This document shows positions 1 to 9,211 of a DNA stretch of 64,000 bases, piece by piece (the stretch's first letter is position 1; each line of letters begins with the position of its first letter). A program made the translations under genes and the position numbers. The notes below the pieces were generated by a model that worked only from the letters and a program-made list of their open reading frames with translations, was not told the origin of the DNA and did no database searches. The DNA comes from Viridibacillus arvi (lineage in GTDB: Bacteria; Bacillota; Bacilli; Bacillales_A; Planococcaceae), in assembly GCF_001274945.1 (NCBI RefSeq), contig NZ_LILB01000001.1, positions 1,021,202 through 1,085,201 of the forward strand, written 5' to 3'.

Positions 1-464
1 TTACTTCTACACATATTGTATGATCAGTATTTCTAAAACTTATCGACAATGATTTATGAAATTCCAATTATCACCTCATAATATCCCCAAATTCGTTCAA
101 TGACTTCTTCTGAACGTTCAACCATATGGTGGCTTAGGTCTACAGAAATTTTATAGTCTTTTTATATCTCACTAATTTCCATTTCACCGTTTCCAGAAAT
201 CATTGTTCCAAAACATCATATGCTATTACAGTTTATCCCACGAATTCATTTGCAGTTGTTTAAATAATTGTCTTTACATCAACTAAACCATTTCAATAAA
301 CTGTTGGCGATTTAGGTATTATCCAGGCAGCTATAAATTGGTGTTAAAACAAAAAGAGGAATTATTTTAGATTGTATAGAATTATATAAGATTAGATAGG
401 GACTTATTTTAGATTTTTTATCAATAACATATTAATCAAAAATAATGGAGTGGTGGTGGGAAGG
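1..464. other. Gene-free left edge with a possible coding relic
   Basis: No intact gene is visible. On the minus strand between about 310 and 15, short open stretches in shifting frames are broken by stops. One, at roughly 60-160, reads as a plausible amphipathic segment containing HHMVERSEEVIERIWGYYE. This looks like a decayed gene fragment, but I cannot assign a family. The last 100 bases are very AT-rich and probably hold the promoter of the following regulator. Confidence 0.3.
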
Positions 465-1940
465 ATGAAACTTTTAATAATTGATAGAGATCAAACCGAA
501 AGAACAGGCATTCAATGGTTTATTAAACACTATCAGTTGGATATTACTACTGTTTACGAGGCAGGAACCGTTGAAGATGCTATAAATTGTCTTGAAATGG
601 AGAATCCAGAAATTATTTTGCTGGAACTTGAAATCTTAATGCAAGATAAGACAAAAGGATTAAAGAGGGCTTTATCAATTCAACCTCATCATTTAATCAC
701 AATAACTGCAGAACCCTTATTTAAGAATGCCCAAGAAGCTCTTTCTTTACGAGCTTTAACTTTGCTCGTAAAACCAATCGATTTGAATTTATTGAAACAG
801 TATTTAACACATGCATGTCGTCAAGTATTGAATCCTTTTAAAGATACACTTTCTTACGTACAAGAGAACTCAATATATCCTGCATTATTTATAGATGATT
901 CACCTACTCCAATAGAAGACAATGTTTTTTGCTTTATGATAGAAACTGAGTTTTCAGAGCAAAATGAGTTACTCTTTCATTGGCTACAATCACTACCATT
1001 CTCACAGCAATTTACCTTTTATCCATTATCAAAAAGAATTATGTGCTTCTCAAGAGACAAAAATTTAGAAGAATTAATTAAAAAGGGAAAATCAATTATG
1101 CGAGAATGGACTAAATCCCATAACGCTTATTTAAATATCGCCATCTATGATTTACCTAATAGATCCATAAAAACTATGTATAATGCATTAAAACAAGCAT
1201 TGAGTTTGCGTTTTCAAAGTGGCTTTTCTCAATTTTTTTATGTTAGCCAAATGCCGGTCTACAAAAAATTCGATCACTTTTTAACAATTGAGCAACAGCG
1301 CCTTTGGATTAATGGCTTAGAGCAAAATGATGTCCAAACTATTAAAATATTTTTATATAACATTTCAAATTTGGAGATTTACTATCAACCCGATGCCATT
1401 CGCATTCATCTTACAAGCATATTAGCTCAAGTAAGACGTTTTATGCTGAAATACCAAATGGAAAAAATGATTGAAGTCGAAAAAAAATACGACTTATTAT
1501 TTGATATGATTTTGAATCATCCAGTGCTTTACACTATAATCCAAGAGTTCGTTCTTTTTTGCCAAGATGTAATGAATCAAGCGGTACACCAAAAGGAACA
1601 TGGCCAGTTTGATTATGTAAATGGAGCACTAGATTATATTGACATTTATTACTCTGATAGCACTTTGAACCTTAAAACACTTGCCGACTTCTTAGGCATT
1701 AGCTCAAGCTACTTAAGCATGTTATTTTCAACAACTAAAGGAGTTACTTTTAAACAATACTTAAATGAAAAGCGTCTTACACATGCTATACAACTTCTTA
1801 AAGAAACAAGCTTACCAATTAGTGAGATCGCCTCAACGACAGGATTTAACGATTCAAATTACTTTTCAAAAGTATTTAAATCGAAATTCACTATTAGCCC
1901 TATAGCTTATCGTCAGCAAATGAAATTGGTGATAGATTGA
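465..1940 (+). CDS. YesN-like AraC-family response regulator with degenerate receiver
   Basis: Residues 1-115 form a receiver-like domain with the acidic pair (IIDRD, residues 5-9), the conserved Thr (ITITAE) and Lys (LVKPID). The phospho-acceptor position reads LLELEI, so Glu54 stands where Asp is expected. Residues about 120-380 are a linker region I cannot assign. The last 105 residues are a two-helix-turn-helix AraC domain (TLADFLGISSSYLSMLF and PISEIASTTGFNDSNYFSKVFK). The start is ATG 465, giving a typical receiver N-terminus; the frame also opens with three GTG codons from 450. No sensor kinase lies next to it. The Glu may lock the receiver in an active-like state or make it phosphorylation-independent. 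Target genes are unknown. Confidence 0.85.
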   Translation: MKLLIIDRDQTERTGIQWFIKHYQLDITTVYEAGTVEDAINCLEMENPEIILLELEILMQDKTKGLKRALSIQPHHLITITAEPLFKNAQEALSLRALTLLVKPIDLNLLKQYLTHACRQVLNPFKDTLSYVQENSIYPALFIDDSPTPIEDNVFCFMIETEFSEQNELLFHWLQSLPFSQQFTFYPLSKRIMCFSRDKNLEELIKKGKSIMREWTKSHNAYLNIAIYDLPNRSIKTMYNALKQALSLRFQSGFSQFFYVSQMPVYKKFDHFLTIEQQRLWINGLEQNDVQTIKIFLYNISNLEIYYQPDAIRIHLTSILAQVRRFMLKYQMEKMIEVEKKYDLLFDMILNHPVLYTIIQEFVLFCQDVMNQAVHQKEHGQFDYVNGALDYIDIYYSDSTLNLKTLADFLGISSSYLSMLFSTTKGVTFKQYLNEKRLTHAIQLLKETSLPISEIASTTGFNDSNYFSKVFKSKFTISPIAYRQQMKLVID

Positions 1941-1986
1941 GTGCTAATTTTTAATACCTTATTTAATTATTGTTGTAAACAAAGAG

Positions 1987-2023
1987 GAATCCATTTTGAA
2001 AAATGCCTATTCAAAATGGATTC
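1987..2023. terminator. Bidirectional stem-loop between convergent genes
   Basis: A perfect 13-bp inverted repeat (GAATCCATTTTGA with its complement) around an 11-base loop lies between the end of the AraC regulator and the end of the convergent kinase gene. The T tract is poor on both sides, so termination is likely but not certain. Confidence 0.55.
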
Positions 2024-2026
2024 ACT

Positions 2027-2683
2027 TCATTTCAATTTAAATTCAAAGGTATTTTTCTCTATACATAATGTTTCATCAGAAGTTTTGATAATAATATCAA
2101 AGTGCTGACTATACGGATGCATAAACACTTCGTACTGAATTCGACGTTCATCATGAGACTGCCTTAAATAATTGATATCAGTCTCCCTTTCAGCAATATC
2201 ACGGCTCGACCTCCTCATTAATTCCGTTACACTATCTGTATAGAAGTAAATTTTTAAATCAAATAAATCCGGATTAATAAACGCTACACTCATTCCTTCT
2301 ACGATCGTAACTCTATTTTTCGAAGAAATTAACTCGCTTTTCATATAATCTGTATCTATCGTAAATAAATCTAAACCATCTCTAATCATCTGAACATCTC
2401 TTTCTAATGAAGGCAAATGATGCGCTGATGGATGGCAAGCAGTCATTTTAAAACGATGACTCTCGTTTTGATATGTATAGTCGATAATTGCATGCTTTCG
2501 TATGTTCGAACTAACAATATAAGGATCTGTATTAATATAATTCAATTCACCTTGATCTAGTACCTTTACAAACCTATTGGCGAATGTTGTTTTTCCAGCA
2601 GCACCATGTCCTGAAATGCCAATAATAATATGCTTATCAGTCATTCTGACCCAATTAATAATATCTTGTAAAATCTTATCCAT
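2027..2683 (-). CDS. P-loop kinase of the uridine kinase-like type
   Basis: A Walker A motif GISGHGAAGKTT sits near the N-terminus, followed by an INTDPYI segment and a Walker B-like VTIVEGMSV. A lid-like RRSSRDIAERE segment lies in the C-terminal half. This is the layout of uridine kinase/phosphoribulokinase-type NTPases of about 215-230 residues. The track reading frame starts at 2719, but AGGAGG at 2690-2695 with 6-base spacing favours ATG 2683. That start also removes the overlap with the upstream DUF2019 gene. The substrate is not fixed by sequence; nucleoside or a small alcohol is plausible. It is probably cotranscribed with the DUF2019 gene, 32 bases upstream. Confidence 0.75.
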   Translation of the reverse strand: MDKILQDIINWVRMTDKHIIIGISGHGAAGKTTFANRFVKVLDQGELNYINTDPYIVSSNIRKHAIIDYTYQNESHRFKMTACHPSAHHLPSLERDVQMIRDGLDLFTIDTDYMKSELISSKNRVTIVEGMSVAFINPDLFDLKIYFYTDSVTELMRRSSRDIAERETDINYLRQSHDERRIQYEVFMHPYSQHFDIIIKTSDETLCIEKNTFEFKLK

Positions 2684-2715
2684 CATTCTCCTCCTAGTAG
2701 AGCTGTATTGATAAA

Positions 2716-3069
2716 TCAACTGTAATATTCCTTTAAATTTCCATTATCCCACTCTTCCAAAAGATAGTATGAATCGAAATTCAAAGACTCTGATAAACTG
2801 GCAACAGCCAATATAACCTCTTTCGCTTCTTTTTCATTAACTGAAAGCAGATGTATTGCTGAGGTATATCTTACATACAAGTTAGGATGTTCTAACAAAT
2901 GAAATAAAGCTTCTACACCGTTAGGATGCTTTTTAAGGAATTTGAAATTCTTATACTGTTTATCATATAACTTATTTGTTTTTCTAGAATTCACTACAAC
3001 TTCATATGCTGAAACACCATATTCTATGGCAGATTCAATGCAATTTTTAATTATCTTTTCTAATTCCAT
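2716..3069 (-). CDS. DUF2019 family HEAT-like protein
   Basis: This 117-residue, all-helical protein has the DUF2019 pattern: an N-terminal helix pair, NKLYDKQYKNFKFLK, then HPNLYVRYTSAIHLL, which resembles one HEAT repeat. No catalytic residues are evident. DUF2019 proteins are usually small single-domain proteins of about 110-130 residues of unknown function, some near polymorphic-toxin loci. No toxin is recognisable here. A GAGGT ribosome site precedes ATG 3069. The kinase follows closely on the same strand, so the two may form a short operon. Confidence 0.7.
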   Translation of the reverse strand: MELEKIIKNCIESAIEYGVSAYEVVVNSRKTNKLYDKQYKNFKFLKKHPNGVEALFHLLEHPNLYVRYTSAIHLLSVNEKEAKEVILAVASLSESLNFDSYYLLEEWDNGNLKEYYS

Positions 3070-3306
3070 GTTTCAACCTCAATTTTAGAATATTGAAATA
3101 ATTAAGTTCTACATCCTTGTTGAAATTAATCGCCCTTTCTTATTATAAGATAAACAAGTTATTAACTGCCCTTTTTTGTGGGAATAATGAGTACTGCCAC
3201 TTTTGTTCAAAAAAAAGAAGCTAATCCCCCCTCTTTATTTTTGTTTGTTCCAATTTTTATAGTTTCATTTATTTTTTCTCTTTAATTAGTGCTTTCTGAT
3301 AAACAT

Positions 3307-4092
3307 TTAGCTATTTTTTATAAATATTGAATATTTATTAGGTTGTCTAAATCCTAATTTTCCAGCTAATTTAATAGATGCATTATTTAATATGTCACAA
3401 TCCCAGCGAGGCATTATATTATTTTCTAAACAGTGATTTATAAATGCTTTTGCATTAATAGCGGCTAATCCTTGTCCCCTATAATCTTCGTGTGTTTCAA
3501 TATCCATTTCTGAGAATTGAAGTGAGGAAAAAATCGAAGTACATTCACTAACCACTCTCCCTTTATGTATAATACAATAACCGAAACCCTTTTCAATAAA
3601 GTTTGACACAGAACCCCAATACTTTTTATAGTAATTCCCATTATATTCAGAGCTACTATTAATTAACTCTTCATCTATTCTTTTTATAGAATATTCACTG
3701 GCAAGAGGACTTTCATCTTGAAACTGTTTCTTATTGTCATACGTAAAAGTATACCAGCCTCTCTGCTTTAACTTGTCTTTAAATAGTACGTTAATTACAG
3801 AATCCCAGTTTTCAGATGCAGAAAATAAAGTAAATCGTAGTCCCTTACTTTTTCTATTACAATACAATTCAAAAAGAAAATCATTAAACTGATGATTATC
3901 TTCTTCTCCAGCAATGAAATAAATACCGGATTCTGTTCCAATGAGCAATGTCTCAACATTTTTTGAGTCTACATAAACAATTCCATTAATATAATTATTT
4001 AATATTGAATAGACAAAAGTCGGAACAGTTTTCAAGTTACTTTCTATTACTTTTATCGCTATATCAAAATCTTTAACACTTAGTGTTATCAT
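3307..4092 (-). CDS. ZmaR-like GNAT acetyltransferase
   Basis: 261 residues of the GNAT_acetyltran type typified by the zwittermicin A resistance protein ZmaR. The N-terminal 120 residues are a divergent half. The C-terminal half carries the acetyl-CoA motif DIETHEDYRGQGLA and then PRWDCDILNNASIKLAGKLGF, typical of this family. Family members acetylate small amino-group compounds. The substrate here is unknown and a resistance role is only inference. It is monocistronic: 237 bases separate it from the downstream gene and 214 from the upstream one, with no obvious terminator. Confidence 0.75.
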   Translation of the reverse strand: MITLSVKDFDIAIKVIESNLKTVPTFVYSILNNYINGIVYVDSKNVETLLIGTESGIYFIAGEEDNHQFNDFLFELYCNRKSKGLRFTLFSASENWDSVINVLFKDKLKQRGWYTFTYDNKKQFQDESPLASEYSIKRIDEELINSSSEYNGNYYKKYWGSVSNFIEKGFGYCIIHKGRVVSECTSIFSSLQFSEMDIETHEDYRGQGLAAINAKAFINHCLENNIMPRWDCDILNNASIKLAGKLGFRQPNKYSIFIKNS

Positions 4093-4306
4093 CCTATTTA
4101 AACCTTCCCCTCGGTACTTAATGAATAGACTACCAGCTTTATATCACTTTATTGCCATTCTAGAAAACACTTCGCATATTTACGAAACAATTATTAGAAT
4201 CTAATTATCAATATCTGTTCTCAAACTCCCCCCTCCATTGAAAACATTCAGTCACAAACAAAAGGGTTGAATCCTGTGGAATACAGAGTCAAAACTTTAT
4301 TTTTTG

Positions 4307-5149
4307 CTATGCAGTTTGATACATGTTTTTGTGCCAATTTCTTATAGTTTCATTAATTATTTCTCTTAATTTTTGGTTTTCTTTAGTATAATCAATTCTA
4401 AAATAGATAACTTTTAAAAAGTTTAAGATGTTATTTTTACACTTGTAGAACTTGATTGATCTGCCTTCTTTTTGATAAAACTCAATAAGTTCATTATTCA
4501 ATTCAATAATCCACTCTTCTAATTTATTGCTATCTATCATTTTATTATTGAGTAGCGCTTCAATGGCAAACATTAATCGTTCATCTTCGTTGCATACATA
4601 GTTTGTTTCTTTAAATAAACAAACTTTTATTAGGTTTAAGTACTTGTTTACATTTTCAAATTGAAAATAAGGATGTTCTATTGCTACAACAAGCATATCT
4701 GCACCATGGGCGATACTGTGTGCCCATCCTTTTCCGTCTACGTATCCCCTTGTGTCATTTTCTTCTAGTAAATAACTAATACTACTATCAATCGCTTTTA
4801 CTACAATACTTTTAGGTAATAAGCATGTATCCTGATCTTTTTTTAAGAGTTCAGTAATTACTAATGCTGAGAAAGATCGTTTGAAAACTGAATCCGTATT
4901 TTTCTCTCCGATTTGATAAAATAAATAATCCTCGCTTAAACAGTCTTTCAAAATATTTATCATTTGATCTGAAGTCAGCAAACCATTACTAATAAGCATT
5001 GCAAAAGTTGAATATATTAACTCATCTCTTAATTCAGAGTCTATGTTTCCAATATTCAGAAGCATTTCTCTCATGATTTCATCAATCTTAAACATTTCAA
5101 TATTCATTGGTTTATCTAATAACATTTGTAATTCGTGTTTTAACTCCAT
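4307..5149 (-). CDS. DUF2785 family protein
   Basis: This 280-residue helical protein contains the DUF2785 signature around GWAHSIAHGADML, followed by a long helical C-terminus. The family is common in Bacillales and has no proven function; the conserved His and Asp residues suggest a binding site. Translation starts at ATG 5149, only 19 bases after the stop of the upstream HTH/coiled-coil gene, so the two are probably cotranscribed. Confidence 0.75.
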   Translation of the reverse strand: MELKHELQMLLDKPMNIEMFKIDEIMREMLLNIGNIDSELRDELIYSTFAMLISNGLLTSDQMINILKDCLSEDYLFYQIGEKNTDSVFKRSFSALVITELLKKDQDTCLLPKSIVVKAIDSSISYLLEENDTRGYVDGKGWAHSIAHGADMLVVAIEHPYFQFENVNKYLNLIKVCLFKETNYVCNEDERLMFAIEALLNNKMIDSNKLEEWIIELNNELIEFYQKEGRSIKFYKCKNNILNFLKVIYFRIDYTKENQKLREIINETIRNWHKNMYQTA

Positions 5150-5168
5150 TTCCCACCAACTCTTTCTA

Positions 5169-6107
5169 TTATTTTAGCAGCTGATTGGCCTGATAATAAT
5201 CAGCTAGCTCCAATTCTAATCTGTCATACAAATGTTTTTTCAGATAATTAGAGATGAAATGTTCTTTCTCCTTTTCGATTTCCGAAGAATAGAACAGTTT
5301 TTTGAATAGCCCAATCTTATTTTGACTTTCAAACTGACTTAATGCTTCAGCTCGTAATTCTGAAACAACCACGTTCTCAATATGGCGTTCTCTTAATTTC
5401 ACGGCAATATCCTTCACTTTATGAGCCGTAATGTCTTGAATTTGATCTTTTAAAATCTCATTGTCTTTTATTAACTTCTCTGTTTGTGCTTTTATCTCTT
5501 CTATCTGTTCATTCGAATCATTTGGAAGATCAACCAATCTTTGCTTGAAGAAATCTTCATTCACTACTATTTGAGTTTCTGAATCATCCTTCTTTTTTTT
5601 GAATTCAAATAAGCCAGTTTGAAGTATTTGATTTAATACATTACTATGAATATCTACTTTTTCACCTAAATGATCTGGAATTGAGACTGCTGTTTCTTCT
5701 GAAAAATGAGGTCGTGGATTTACACGTCCTACATCATCAATGCCTAAAAGTTCTTTTAAACCTTTGACTCGGTACTCATCTTTTAACAACATAATCATTC
5801 TCAGCTTTAATATAGCTAAGAAAGATAAACGTATTACAGCTTGCGTTGAGGGGGTCACTTCTTGGTCGAGAAAAATATATTCCTTAAATGGTTTGATATA
5901 GTATCGTAGCTTTGCATCCGAAATGCCAAACCACTCAGCGACTTCCGCAATTGAATAGAACTTCTTTTCAATTATTTTAGCTAAATAAGAATCGCTGTAT
6001 AATACCTCTTCCATAGGTGTATCACGTACGACCGTAAATAATGGATCATGAATTAATACTGCTTGTATCCTTAGCTTCATCTCTTCCGTTACTTTCAATT
6101 CGCTCAC
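5169..6107 (-). CDS. MerR-like HTH protein with C-terminal coiled coil
   Basis: 312 residues. Residues about 48-75 form a winged-HTH segment (YSIAEVAEWFGISDAKLRYYIKPF) like MerR or chromosome-anchoring proteins. A charged linker follows, then heptad-rich sequence at residues about 195-250 and a basic C-terminus. The start is GTG 6107 after AGGACAGAG. I do not recognise the exact family. A DNA-binding protein that multimerises through a coiled coil, as in plasmid or chromosome partition factors, fits what can be seen. It leads an operon with the DUF2785 gene. Confidence 0.55.
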   Translation of the reverse strand: MSELKVTEEMKLRIQAVLIHDPLFTVVRDTPMEEVLYSDSYLAKIIEKKFYSIAEVAEWFGISDAKLRYYIKPFKEYIFLDQEVTPSTQAVIRLSFLAILKLRMIMLLKDEYRVKGLKELLGIDDVGRVNPRPHFSEETAVSIPDHLGEKVDIHSNVLNQILQTGLFEFKKKKDDSETQIVVNEDFFKQRLVDLPNDSNEQIEEIKAQTEKLIKDNEILKDQIQDITAHKVKDIAVKLRERHIENVVVSELRAEALSQFESQNKIGLFKKLFYSSEIEKEKEHFISNYLKKHLYDRLELELADYYQANQLLK

Positions 6108-6248
6108 CTCTGTCCTATACAGTCCAAATTGATATTTATCTTCTATAATTAATAAAAAAACTATGCTTTTTTAACACATTTTTTCTACTCTCTAACTCTA
6201 TTCTATTAATTTCTATTCTTTTCCTTCTAAATTCAAAAAATCACTGAC

Positions 6249-6279
6249 AAAAAAACACCATTCGCTAATGGAATGGTGT
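6249..6279 (-). terminator. Intrinsic terminator for the 48-residue ORF
   Basis: The minus-strand stem ACACCATTCC/GAATGGTGT (9 bp, 6-base loop) is followed by seven T residues. It lies 100 bases downstream of the small membrane ORF. The A-rich flank on the other side could also serve plus-strand transcripts. Confidence 0.8.
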
Positions 6280-6378
6280 AAAAAAGTGATTCTAATCTAC
6301 TTGAAGATACCTATTGCAGTGTCGATTTCTTTCCAGCAACATCCTTAGCACCTCTTATAGCTTTAGCTTAAATATGTA

Positions 6379-6525
6379 TTAATTCTTTTTCTTATCAAGC
6401 CCTATAACAAAAGTAGGTATTAACAGGAATATTAATGGACCAGCACTTGATGTTACATAAACAGCGACTGAAGCTGCTGTACCTGTTACTATCCAAATAA
6501 TTGCATACACTGTAGTTTCTTTCAT
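6379..6525 (-). CDS. Small membrane protein, 48 residues
   Basis: An open frame from ATG 6525 to TAA 6379 encodes 48 residues: a short polar start (MKETTVYA), two hydrophobic stretches split by VTSSAGP, and a basic end (DKKKN). AGGGGTG lies 6-8 bases upstream of the start, and a strong terminator follows. It is predicted as an integral membrane miniprotein of unknown function. It stands alone between the HTH operon and the GDPD operon. Confidence 0.55.
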   Translation of the reverse strand: MKETTVYAIIWIVTGTAASVAVYVTSSAGPLIFLLIPTFVIGLDKKKN

Positions 6526-6637
6526 ATTATCACCCCTATATTTAATAATTCATTAATCAACTATAGTTATATTTGGATGAGAGTAGAATTTTCCTATCAG
6601 GATGGTAAACATTAAAGTTTAGATTGGGAAAAAACTA

Positions 6638-6683
6638 AAAAACAAACCTGTATACCATCGTTTTATGGAAACCAGGTTTGTTT
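6638..6683 (-). terminator. Terminator of the GDPD operon
   Basis: The minus strand shows AACAAACCTG and its complement as a 10-bp stem, followed by a run of T. It lies 15 bases past the stop of the GDPD gene. Confidence 0.8.
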
Positions 6684-6697
6684 ATGCTTACTATGCT

Positions 6698-7681
6698 TTA
6701 TTTATTATATAAAGGTGCAATCTTATCAATCCGATTTGTCCAAATACCTCCTGAATAATCTTCAGGGAGACGTTTGATATCTGCTGAAGTATCAAAGCCA
6801 CTTGAAAAGCCTGATCCATTGCCTTCAACTACAATAACTCGTGTATCTGCATTATCCATTCTGTTTAGAAAACGGTTTGGCCATCCCCAAAGCCACGGTG
6901 CCACTTTTTCTGGAATATGTAATTGACCGTGCTTAAGGCTTGCGGGTAAATAACCTGTCCATCCTATAGCCGTATATATTAAAAGGTTTTTTTTCAATGT
7001 AGCTTTTGACATTGTACGTAAATTTGATAAACGCTCTCTTAGTGCAGCAATTGGTTGATCGCCGCCATACACAGTTAATTGTTCGAGGCGACTCTCTGGT
7101 AGTTTTTCTAGATAATTCGCCATTTGTATTCCTTCATTTTGATCTTCACTTTTAATGTGAATCAGGAAAGGAGTTTTTGGAAAATAACCCAATACTTCAT
7201 CAAGTGTAGGCATTAAATTTACCGCTTTACCACGGAAAGGAAATGTTTTTCCTTCATCTGCTGTATAACCGTAACCGATGTCTAATGCCTGTAATTCACT
7301 AGTTGTATAATCTCTTGTCACACCTTGTCCATTTGTCCGACAATCTAGTGTCCAATCATGGAAGATCACAAAATTATGATCTTTCGTAGGTTGCACATCA
7401 ATCTCCACCAAATCTGCTCCAGCGTTAATTGCCGCTTCAATTGAAGGAATTGTATTTTCCAAAAAAGGATATTCTGGTTCATTAATACGCTCTGCTGTAC
7501 AAGTGTCATTTTCTATGCCTTCCATTGAAAACGTTTGGCCAAGTCCTCTATGCGCGAGAAGTAGGGGTGCTCCTTCTCCCCTTTTAGCAAACAAAGAACT
7601 ATTGTTTACATATATAAATAATAAAAGGATAAGAAAGAACCAAGTTGTTTTACTTTTGAATAACCCCTTGATTTTATTCAT
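6698..7681 (-). CDS. Membrane-anchored glycerophosphodiester phosphodiesterase
   Basis: One N-terminal membrane helix (WFFLILLLFIYV) is followed by an extracytoplasmic GDPD TIM-barrel. The catalytic and metal motifs are LLAHRG, FLENTIPSIEAA, LVEIDVQ and FHDWTLDCRTNG. It should hydrolyse glycerophosphodiesters to glycerol 3-phosphate and an alcohol, using a divalent metal. The frame is open from 7720, but ATG 7681 is preferred because it abuts the stop of the upstream membrane gene (7683) and starts cleanly with MNKIKG before the membrane helix. Translation is probably coupled to the upstream gene. Confidence 0.85.
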   Translation of the reverse strand: MNKIKGLFKSKTTWFFLILLLFIYVNNSSLFAKRGEGAPLLLAHRGLGQTFSMEGIENDTCTAERINEPEYPFLENTIPSIEAAINAGADLVEIDVQPTKDHNFVIFHDWTLDCRTNGQGVTRDYTTSELQALDIGYGYTADEGKTFPFRGKAVNLMPTLDEVLGYFPKTPFLIHIKSEDQNEGIQMANYLEKLPESRLEQLTVYGGDQPIAALRERLSNLRTMSKATLKKNLLIYTAIGWTGYLPASLKHGQLHIPEKVAPWLWGWPNRFLNRMDNADTRVIVVEGNGSGFSSGFDTSADIKRLPEDYSGGIWTNRIDKIAPLYNK

Positions 7682-7682
7682 T

Positions 7683-8102
7683 TCATTTTTTCCCAAGTCT
7701 AAATCCGGAAACAAATACAACTAACATACAAATAAAAGTAAGAATGATAATTGTTGAACCATCTATCATAGTTAATAGTGCTGCAAATTTGCTCGCTAAC
7801 CAAACAAACGGAAGAATATAGTATTGTGGAATGGCAGCGATGTTTCCAAGTCTGCCTACTTCATCTGTTAGAACAAATTGCCAGATGAATAATACTAATG
7901 AAATCAGCCATACACTATTCCCCAAAAGCAAACCTTTCATAGAGCTCTTACTAAATCGCCCGATTATGTAACCAACCCATAACCAATATATTAAAAAAAC
8001 AATTTGAGCGATTAGAGGGTAAAATGGGATCATTGATTGATGAGCTAAGTATCCATAGATTCCTGGAAAAACGATCAAAATTAAGCCTAGTATATATTTC
8101 AT
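7683..8102 (-). CDS. Four-helix membrane protein upstream of GDPD
   Basis: About 139 residues, almost entirely hydrophobic, with four predicted membrane helices. AAGGAG sits nine bases before ATG 8102; a second ATG at 8111 touches the ribosome site and is less likely. No family is recognised. It overlaps or abuts the GDPD start, so the two are very likely one operon and may work together at the membrane. Confidence 0.6.
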   Translation of the reverse strand: MKYILGLILIVFPGIYGYLAHQSMIPFYPLIAQIVFLIYWLWVGYIIGRFSKSSMKGLLLGNSVWLISLVLFIWQFVLTDEVGRLGNIAAIPQYYILPFVWLASKFAALLTMIDGSTIIILTFICMLVVFVSGFRLGKK

Positions 8103-8264
8103 TCTGTTCATCTCCTTCTAGATAAAGTTTTAGATTTACCCAACTTGTCTACTGCCTCTTTCCATTAATATTCATAAAATTTCTAGATATTACTGATTGA
8201 TATAGAAAAACCCAACAACTATGACTTTTTTATATCTAAAATTGATGGTAGATTATAAACAAAC

Positions 8265-8309
8265 AAAAAAAGAACTGCTGCTTCACTTTTGAAGTGGTAG
8301 TTCTTTTTT
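8265..8309. terminator. Bidirectional terminator
   Basis: A long stem (AAAGAACT..TTCA with TGAA..AGTTCTTT, two internal mismatches) is flanked by A7 on one side and T6 on the other. On the minus strand it follows the 8345-8731 gene. Confidence 0.75.
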
Positions 8310-8344
8310 AATGATATTTATCTATTCATGACTTCTATATTTTA

Positions 8345-8731
8345 CTAACCAATAAATTTCTTCTTATTATAATGATGCCGAATTGACATCGAGACAGCTA
8401 CAATGATGATGAAAAATACTGCACTCATACAGATAATAAAACGAACAGCATAATTTGCTTCATGTTCCACTAAATCATCCATCATATTTATATAGATCGG
8501 GAAAAATAAAACGGTTCCAAAAATAGTTTGATACGGAATGATTCTACTAGTCTCATCCGTAAACACAATTCCATCTAATATAAATAAAATGAAAAATACT
8601 ATACTAATAATAACTGCTATCATGACAAATTCACTTTCCATTTTAAAGCTGCCCATATCTATAACATACGCTAAATAAAATAAGACGAATCCTATAAACG
8701 CCGAACTTACAATTTGCTTTACGAAATTCAT
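8345..8731 (-). CDS. Four-helix membrane protein, unknown
   Basis: 129 residues from ATG 8731, preceded by AAAGGGTG. The frame continues upstream to 8779, but that extension lacks a ribosome site. Four hydrophobic helices alternate with short charged loops (DETSR, DDLVEHE) and the C-terminus is basic (RHHYNKKK). I do not recognise the family. It is a single gene ended by the 8265-8309 terminator. Confidence 0.55.
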   Translation of the reverse strand: MNFVKQIVSSAFIGFVLFYLAYVIDMGSFKMESEFVMIAVIISIVFFILFILDGIVFTDETSRIIPYQTIFGTVLFFPIYINMMDDLVEHEANYAVRFIICMSAVFFIIIVAVSMSIRHHYNKKKFIG

Positions 8732-9104
8732 CTTTTCACCCTTTCCAGAAAATTTATTATTATAATACGGCGCCTTCACAAAAATTGAGCAAACATCTTC
8801 TTTGAAATTGTATTTTGCCTCTTTCTTTTACCTTATATATAACAGTGTAAAAAACGGCTAATGCAGAACTATTCCTTTCACAAATGACCAATATTACTTT
8901 AATTACTTAGTTGATATTAGAATTGTGAAAAAATTCTGCTAATCCGATTTTTAGTATGTAACATTGGCAATTCATACACGCTTTCTACACCGTACACTAG
9001 TCTATGCCTGAGTAGCTTTTTTGTGCCAAATGAGTCATTTACTCTATAATCGCTTTGTAAAATGTTTTTATAAAAAAGGCTGTGTTAAAGGTAAATGTTG
9101 ATAT
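8732..9104. other. Intergenic stretch without a gene
   Basis: AT-rich and stop-rich in all frames. GCTGTGT near 9089 has its complement ACACAGC near 9173, which could be the ends of a small decayed element, but seven bases is too little to call. Nothing else is seen before the promoter at 9105. Confidence 0.4.
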
Positions 9105-9133
9105 TTGATGCTTGCCAGAATTCTTGATATAAT
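9105..9133 (+). promoter_or_regulatory. SigA-type promoter
   Basis: TTGATG (9105-9110), a 17-base spacer and TATAAT (9128-9133) make a near-consensus housekeeping promoter. It points at the gene starting at 9170 or 9212. Confidence 0.65.
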
Positions 9134-9211
9134 CAAGATAGGAACAAACATTCGGGATCTAGATTCGGGATGGACACAGCGTTTACTTGTTTAAATGGGG
9201 GAACAATCATT

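Noticed and set aside
7503..7724. Plus-strand ORF across the GDPD start
   Set aside because: It is antisense to the signal/anchor region of a well-supported gene and has no ribosome site.
9089..9179. Small mobile element with GCTGTGT/ACACAGC ends
   Set aside because: The inverted match is only seven bases and no target-site duplication or internal gene is visible.
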